Positions 7,890 through 12,708 of a DNA stretch of 12,708 nt are shown in pieces. The DNA comes from DATBDM01 sp036269915 (GTDB lineage: Bacteria > Actinomycetota > Thermoleophilia > Solirubrobacterales > Solirubrobacteraceae), in contig DATBDM010000094.1 in the NCBI GenBank assembly GCA_036269915.1, positions 1-12,708 of the forward strand. Direction: 5' to 3'. Below the pieces are notes generated by a model, which saw only the letters and a list, made by a program, of their open reading frames with translations, did no database searches and was not told where the DNA came from. Position numbers and translations under genes: made by a program. Position 1 is the stretch's first letter; each line of letters opens with the position of its first letter.

Positions 7890-9451
7890 GTGCCGTCCGC
7901 GTCTACGACTGCACCCTGCGCGACGGGATGCAGGGCGAGGGCATGTCGCTCTCGGCCGAGGAGAAGGTCCAGGTCGCGCACGTCCTCGACGGGCTCGGCA
8001 TCGGGCTGATCGAGGCCGGCTTCCCGGCCTCGAACCCGAAGGAGGCGGAGCTGTTCGAGCGCCTCGCGCTCGAGCGCCTCGACGCCGACGTGGCCGCCTT
8101 CGGGATGACGCGGCGACGCGACGTCGCCGCGTCCGACGATCCGGCGCTCCGGCTGCTCGCCGAGTGCTTCGCGCCGGTCTGCACGCTGGTCGGCAAGACC
8201 TGGTCGCTGCACCTGGAGAAGGTCGTGCGCGTCGGCCGCGACGAGAACCTGCGGATGATCGCCGACTCGGTCGCGTTCCTGGCCGGCGAGGGCAAGCGCG
8301 TGGTCTACGACGCGGAGCACTTCTTCGACGCGTTCCGCGACGATCCCGCCTACGCCACCGCCTGCCTGCGCGCCGCCGCCGAGGCGGGGGCCGAGAACGT
8401 GACGATGTGCGACACCAACGGCGCGTCGCTGCCGCACGAGATCGCCGCCGCCGTCCGGGCCGCGCGCGAGGCGCTCGGCGGCGTCGAGCTCGGCATCCAC
8501 TGCCACAACGACGCCGAGTGCGGCGTGGCCAACTCGCTCGCCGCCGTCGCCGAGGGCTGCGACATGGTCCAGGGGACGATGAACGGCTACGGGGAGCGCT
8601 GCGGCAACGCGAACCTGACCTCGATCATCCCGAACCTGCAGCTGAAGATGGGGCGGGACTGCCTGCCGACGCTCGCGGGGCTGACCGAGGCCGCGCACCA
8701 TCTCGACGAGCTGCTCAACCGCACCCCGGACCCCAACCGGCCCTATGTCGGCAAGAACGCGTTCGCGCACAAGGGCGGCCTGCACGTCGCCGGCGTCAAC
8801 GCCGACCCGGCGACCTTCGAGCACATCGACCCGGCGGCCGTCGGCAACGAGCGCGAGATCCTGATCTCCGAGCTCGCCGGCAAGGGATCGGTCGTCGCGC
8901 ACGCCGGGGGCGACCTCGACGACGCGACCGCCACGCGCGTGATCGAGCGGGTCAAGGCGCTCGAGCACGAGGGCTTCCAGTTCGAGGCCGCCGACGGCTC
9001 GCTCGACCTGCTGATCCGGCGCGAGCGCGGCGAGTACGAGCCGCTGTTCCGCCTCGAGTCCTGGCGCGTGATCGCCGAGAAGCGCGAGGACGGCCGCGTC
9101 CAGACCGAGGCGACGATCAAGATCTGGATGGACGGCGAGCGCTTCGTGCGCACCGCCGAGGGCAACGGCCCGGTCAACGCGCTCGACATCGCGCTGCGCG
9201 GCGCGATCGGCGACCGCCACCCGCATCTGCGCGACATCAAGCTCGTCAACTACAAGGTGCGGATCCTCGACGAGGCCAAGGCGACCGGCGCGACGACGCG
9301 CGTACTGCTCGACGCCTCCGACGGGACCGACACCTGGGGGGCGATCGGCGTGCACGAGAACATCATCGAGGCGAGCTGGGACGCGCTCGTGGACTCGCTC
9401 GAGGCGGGCATGCTGCCGCGCCGTGCCCCCCGGGCGGAGGCCTCGCTATGA
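7886..9451 (+). CDS. cimA: (R)-citramalate synthase / 2-isopropylmalate synthase-family enzyme
   Basis: A predicted 521-aa DRE-TIM metallolyase that condenses acetyl-CoA with a 2-oxo acid. An HMGL-like barrel occupies about residues 4-265. DCTLRDGMQGEG (8-19) gives catalytic R12 and metal ligand D13, HCHNDAECGVAN (205-216) holds the metal-binding histidines, and GTMNGYGERCGNANL (230-244) follows. GKNAFAHKGGLHVAGV precedes a C-terminal LeuA-type allosteric domain from about residue 385. The overall pattern, especially NGYGERCGNANL with IIPNLQLKMG, matches the bacterial CimA group (Geobacter type) better than classical LeuA. One N-terminal segment, IEAGFPASNP, is LeuA-like. GTG at 7886 overlaps the ilvE stop and has no clear Shine-Dalgarno sequence. 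With LeuCD and LeuB it would give threonine-independent 2-oxobutyrate for isoleucine. The family is certain; pyruvate rather than 2-oxoisovalerate specificity is inferred. Confidence 0.85.
   Translation: MSAVRVYDCTLRDGMQGEGMSLSAEEKVQVAHVLDGLGIGLIEAGFPASNPKEAELFERLALERLDADVAAFGMTRRRDVAASDDPALRLLAECFAPVCTLVGKTWSLHLEKVVRVGRDENLRMIADSVAFLAGEGKRVVYDAEHFFDAFRDDPAYATACLRAAAEAGAENVTMCDTNGASLPHEIAAAVRAAREALGGVELGIHCHNDAECGVANSLAAVAEGCDMVQGTMNGYGERCGNANLTSIIPNLQLKMGRDCLPTLAGLTEAAHHLDELLNRTPDPNRPYVGKNAFAHKGGLHVAGVNADPATFEHIDPAAVGNEREILISELAGKGSVVAHAGGDLDDATATRVIERVKALEHEGFQFEAADGSLDLLIRRERGEYEPLFRLESWRVIAEKREDGRVQTEATIKIWMDGERFVRTAEGNGPVNALDIALRGAIGDRHPHLRDIKLVNYKVRILDEAKATGATTRVLLDASDGTDTWGAIGVHENIIEASWDALVDSLEAGMLPRRAPRAEASL
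9436..9440 (+). promoter_or_regulatory. Strong ribosome binding site GGAGG for the DegT-type gene
   Basis: GGAGG lies 7 nt before the ATG at 9448, inside the end of cimA. It is among the best Shine-Dalgarno matches in the operon and fixes the start of the next gene. Confidence 0.8.
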
Positions 9452-10560
9452 GCACCGCCGAGGAGGAGGTCCCGCTCGCCCAGCCGGTGCTCGGCGAGGC
9501 CGAGGCGCAGGCGGTCATCGACGTGCTGCGCTCCGGCCAGCTGTCCCTCGGGCCGCGCGTGCCGGCGTTCGAGGCCGCCTTCGCGGCCCGGCTCGGCGTG
9601 CGCCACGCGAGCGCGGTGTCCTCAGGCACCGCGGCGCTGCACCTGGCGATGCGCGCCGTCGGGGTCCAGGAGGGCGATGAGGTCGTCACCTCGCCGTTCT
9701 CGTTCGTCGCGTCGGCGAACTGCATCGTCTACGAGCGCGCCACGCCGGTCTTCGCCGACATCGACCCGCGGACGCTCAACCTCGACCCCGACGCCGCGGC
9801 AGCGGCGATCACCGGCCGCACGACGGCGCTGCTGCCGGTGCACATCTTCGGCTACCCGGCCGACATCCCGGCCTTCGAGCGGCACGGGCTGCCGATCGTC
9901 GAGGACGCCTGCGAGGCGCTCGGCGCCGTCCACGCGGACGGGATCCCGGTCGGCGGGCGCGGGCATCCGGCGGCCTTCGGCTTCTACGCCAACAAGCAGC
10001 TGACGACGGGCGAGGGCGGCATGCTCGTGACGGGCTCGGCCGAGCACAAGGAGCGCGTGGACTCCGAGCGCAACCAGGGCCGCGCGCCCGACATGGGCTG
10101 GCTCGACCACGACCGGCTCGGCTTCAACTACCGCCTCACCGACCTCGCGAGCGCCATCGGCCTCGCGCAGCTCGAGCGCCTCGACGGGATGCTCGCCGAC
10201 CGCGCCCGCGTGGCGGGCTGGTACCGCGAGGCGCTGGCGGAGCTCGACGAGCTCACCCTCCCGTGCGCGGATGCCGGCGGCGACGTGCGCGGCTGGTTCG
10301 TGTTCGTCGTCCAGCTGCCGGCGCGGCTGGATCGAGACCAGGCGATCGGCCGCCTGCGCGAGCTGGGCGTGCAGTCCAAGCCCTACCTGCCCGCTATCCA
10401 CCTGATGTCCTACTACCAGGAGGCCTTCGGGCACCGGCGCGGCGAGTTCCCGGTGGCCGAGGACGTCGCCGCGCGCTCCGTCGCCCTCCCGTTCTTCCCG
10501 GCGATGCGCCTCGACCAGGTCGAGCGGGTCGCGGAGGCGCTGCGCACGCTGCTGGCCTGA
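9448..10560 (+). CDS. DegT/DnrJ/EryC1/StrS-family PLP aminotransferase (sugar type)
   Basis: A 370-aa fold-type I PLP enzyme of the nucleotide-sugar aminotransferase family. VSSGTAALHLAM (57-68) binds the cofactor phosphate, and TSPFSFVASANCIVYERATP (81-100) matches the family. D153 in VEDACEALGA contacts the pyridine nitrogen. K183 in FYANKQLTTGEGG is the Schiff-base lysine. FNYRLTDLASAIGLAQLERLD is the family's standard later motif. Related enzymes aminate keto-sugars for cell-surface glycans or glycosylated metabolites, using glutamate or glutamine. The ATG lies in an ATGA overlap with cimA and has a strong GGAGG, so it belongs to the leu transcript although its expected substrate is a sugar. 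No other sugar-nucleotide genes are nearby, apart from the divergent GT-C fragment at the left edge. Substrate is unknown. It may simply be co-transcribed. Confidence 0.9.
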   Translation: MSTAEEEVPLAQPVLGEAEAQAVIDVLRSGQLSLGPRVPAFEAAFAARLGVRHASAVSSGTAALHLAMRAVGVQEGDEVVTSPFSFVASANCIVYERATPVFADIDPRTLNLDPDAAAAAITGRTTALLPVHIFGYPADIPAFERHGLPIVEDACEALGAVHADGIPVGGRGHPAAFGFYANKQLTTGEGGMLVTGSAEHKERVDSERNQGRAPDMGWLDHDRLGFNYRLTDLASAIGLAQLERLDGMLADRARVAGWYREALAELDELTLPCADAGGDVRGWFVFVVQLPARLDRDQAIGRLRELGVQSKPYLPAIHLMSYYQEAFGHRRGEFPVAEDVAARSVALPFFPAMRLDQVERVAEALRTLLA

Positions 10561-10585
10561 CCGGCCGCCGGCGAAGGCGACGTGG

Positions 10586-10591
10586 CACCAT
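10586..10591 (+). promoter_or_regulatory. Possible -10 box CACCAT for the AraC-type gene
   Basis: CACCAT differs from TANNNT at its first base only. It ends 7 nt before the proposed GTG start at 10599, the same geometry as the other leaderless candidates here. There is no clear -35. It lies in the 38-bp gap after the leu operon, where no convincing terminator is visible. Weak evidence. Confidence 0.25.
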
Positions 10592-10598
10592 CTCGAAG

Positions 10599-11042
10599 GT
10601 GACCGGCCGGCCCGCCGACGAGCAGCACCTGCGCGACCTCGCGCGGCTGCGCCGCGTCCGCGACCGGATGGACCGGGAGTACGCGCGGCCACTGGACGTC
10701 GAGGCGCTCGCCCGCGACGCGCACATGTCGGCCGGGCACTTCAGCCGGCAGTTCCGGCTCGCCTATGGCGAGTCGCCGTACGGCTACCTGATGACGCGGC
10801 GCATCGAACGGGCGATGGCGCTGCTGCGCCGTGGCGACGTGAGCGTCACCGAGGCCTGCTTCGAGGTCGGCTGCTCCTCGCTGGGCACCTTCAGCAGCCG
10901 CTTCACCGAGCTGGTCGGCGTGCCGCCCAGCGTGTACCGGCGCGAGGCCGCAGGCGCGACCGCGGGGATGGCGCCGTGCGTCGCCAAGCAGGTGACGAGA
11001 CCGATCAGGAATCGAGAAGCGCCGGTCGCCGAGCCCCACTAG
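10599..11042 (+). CDS. Short AraC-family transcriptional regulator (DNA-binding domain only)
   Basis: A 147-aa protein consisting essentially of the double helix-turn-helix AraC/XylS domain at about residues 15-115. The first HTH is LDVEALARDAHMSAGHFSRQ, which is followed by FRLAYGESPYGYLMTRRIER and the linker helix AMALLRRGDVSVTE. The second HTH contains EVGCSSLGTFSSRFTELVG, then VPPSVYRRE. There is no N-terminal cupin or other sensor, so any ligand would act through another protein. GTG at 10599 is chosen because upstream in-frame codons lie inside the DegT gene and the HTH begins soon after. Its stop TAG (11040-11042) is the first part of the candidate -10 of the VOC gene, 10 bp away. The three genes to the right edge probably form a small unit, with this regulator as its switch. 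Start codon moderately certain. Confidence 0.88.
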   Translation: MTGRPADEQHLRDLARLRRVRDRMDREYARPLDVEALARDAHMSAGHFSRQFRLAYGESPYGYLMTRRIERAMALLRRGDVSVTEACFEVGCSSLGTFSSRFTELVGVPPSVYRREAAGATAGMAPCVAKQVTRPIRNREAPVAEPH

Positions 11043-11045
11043 CTT
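11040..11045 (+). promoter_or_regulatory. Candidate -10 box TAGCTT for the VOC gene
   Basis: TAGCTT fits TANNNT, overlaps the araC-type stop codon, and ends 7 nt before the VOC ATG at 11053. No -35 hexamer lies at the usual distance, so an activator such as the adjacent AraC protein may be needed. Inference from spacing. Confidence 0.35.
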
Positions 11046-11052
11046 GGTTGCC

Positions 11053-11463
11053 ATGGACATCACGATTCACGCGACGCTGCTCCCGCACGACGACCCGGAG
11101 GCATCCCTGGGCTTCTATCGCGACACGCTCGGCTTCGAGGTCCGCAACGACGTCGAGTACAACGGGATGCACTGGATCACGCTCGGCCCGCCCAACCAGC
11201 CCGACACCTCGATCGTCCTCTACCCGCCGGCCGCGACCCCCGGCATCACCGACGAGGAGCGCCGCACCATCGCCGAGATGATGGCCAAGGGCACCTACGC
11301 GAGCATCAACCTGGCCACCACCGACGTCGACGGCGCCTTCGAGCGGCTGCAGACCGGCGACGCCGACGTCGTCCAGGAGCCGACCGACCAGCCCTACGGC
11401 GTTCGCGACTGCGCCTTCCGCGATCCCTCGGGCAACCTGGTGCGCATCCAGGAGCTGGGCTAG
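11053..11463 (+). CDS. VOC (glyoxalase/bleomycin-resistance fold) protein
   Basis: A 136-aa single-chain vicinal oxygen chelate protein with two beta-alpha-beta-beta-beta modules. The first starts ITIHATLLPHDDPEASLGFY and DTLGFEVRNDV. The second contains YASINLATTDVDGAFERLQ (103-121 region) and ends in CAFRDPSGNLVRIQEL, the usual C-terminal strand with the metal-site Glu. Members include glyoxalase I, dioxygenases and antibiotic-binding proteins; this one cannot be placed further. The ATG at 11053 gives the normal N-terminus; an in-frame TTG at 11044 would add only three residues. It follows the AraC-type gene and ends 4 bp before the UvrA-like gene. AGGAG at 11450-11454 inside its end may help initiate that gene. 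The context suggests a stress or drug-response role, but no substrate is evident. Confidence 0.9.
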   Translation: MDITIHATLLPHDDPEASLGFYRDTLGFEVRNDVEYNGMHWITLGPPNQPDTSIVLYPPAATPGITDEERRTIAEMMAKGTYASINLATTDVDGAFERLQTGDADVVQEPTDQPYGVRDCAFRDPSGNLVRIQELG

Positions 11464-11467
11464 CCGC

Positions 11468-12708
<1,241 letters not shown>

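Noticed and set aside
7886..9451. Calling this gene leuA (2-isopropylmalate synthase)
   Set aside because: The GYGERCGNANL and IIPNLQLKMG motifs and length fit CimA better; the ambiguity is kept in the entry.
10561..10598. GC-rich short inverted repeats after the DegT gene as a terminator
   Set aside because: Stems are only about 4 bp and no T-run follows; similar repeats occur by chance at this GC content.
11044..11052. TTG at 11044 as the VOC start
   Set aside because: It adds only three residues and overlaps the candidate -10 box; ATG at 11053 gives the standard N-terminus.

Overview
The window is very G+C-rich, tightly packed bacterial DNA with strong G/C bias at third codon positions, as in high-GC actinobacteria. 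The gene content and style (long LuxR/AAA regulators, leaderless starts with TANNNT -10 boxes, and an AraC-VOC-UvrA-like trio) suggest Actinomycetota. A Thermoleophilia/Solirubrobacterales-type genome is a guess from style, not a measured placement.

Left edge (1-225, minus strand): the first 75 codons of a GT-C type (ArnT/PMT-like) membrane glycosyltransferase. It is divergent from the main block across a 71-bp spacer that holds overlapping inverted repeats and candidate -10 boxes on both strands.

Centre (297-10560, plus strand): one nearly gapless gene chain for branched-chain amino acid synthesis. The order is XRE-cupin regulator, leuC, leuD, an unrecognised 93-aa protein, a 918-aa AAA/LuxR regulator, leuB, ilvE-type aminotransferase, citramalate-synthase-like cimA, and a DegT/DnrJ/EryC1 sugar-type aminotransferase. 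Neighbours overlap by ATGA, TGATG, CTGA or GTGA at six of the eight junctions. The exceptions are leuD/93-aa protein (20 bp) and luxR/leuB (14 bp). CimA makes citramalate from pyruvate and acetyl-CoA. LeuCD and LeuB can carry citramalate to 2-oxobutyrate, the entry to isoleucine, and also run the leucine branch. IlvE does the final transamination. No separate leuA or ilvBNCD is present. Two regulators are built into the chain, one at its head and one in the middle just behind an apparent internal promoter (2806-2834).

Right side (10599-12708, plus strand): a compact cassette of a sensor-less AraC-type regulator, a VOC/glyoxalase-fold protein, and the first 413 codons of a UvrA-like ABC ATPase. 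The UvrA-like protein appears to lack the UvrB-binding insertion and the first zinc cysteine pair. This resembles UvrA2/DrrC-like proteins linked to drug or DNA-adduct tolerance; that function is an inference.

No tRNA, rRNA, CRISPR array, insertion sequence or convincing intrinsic terminator was seen. No gene-free stretch exceeds 71 bp.
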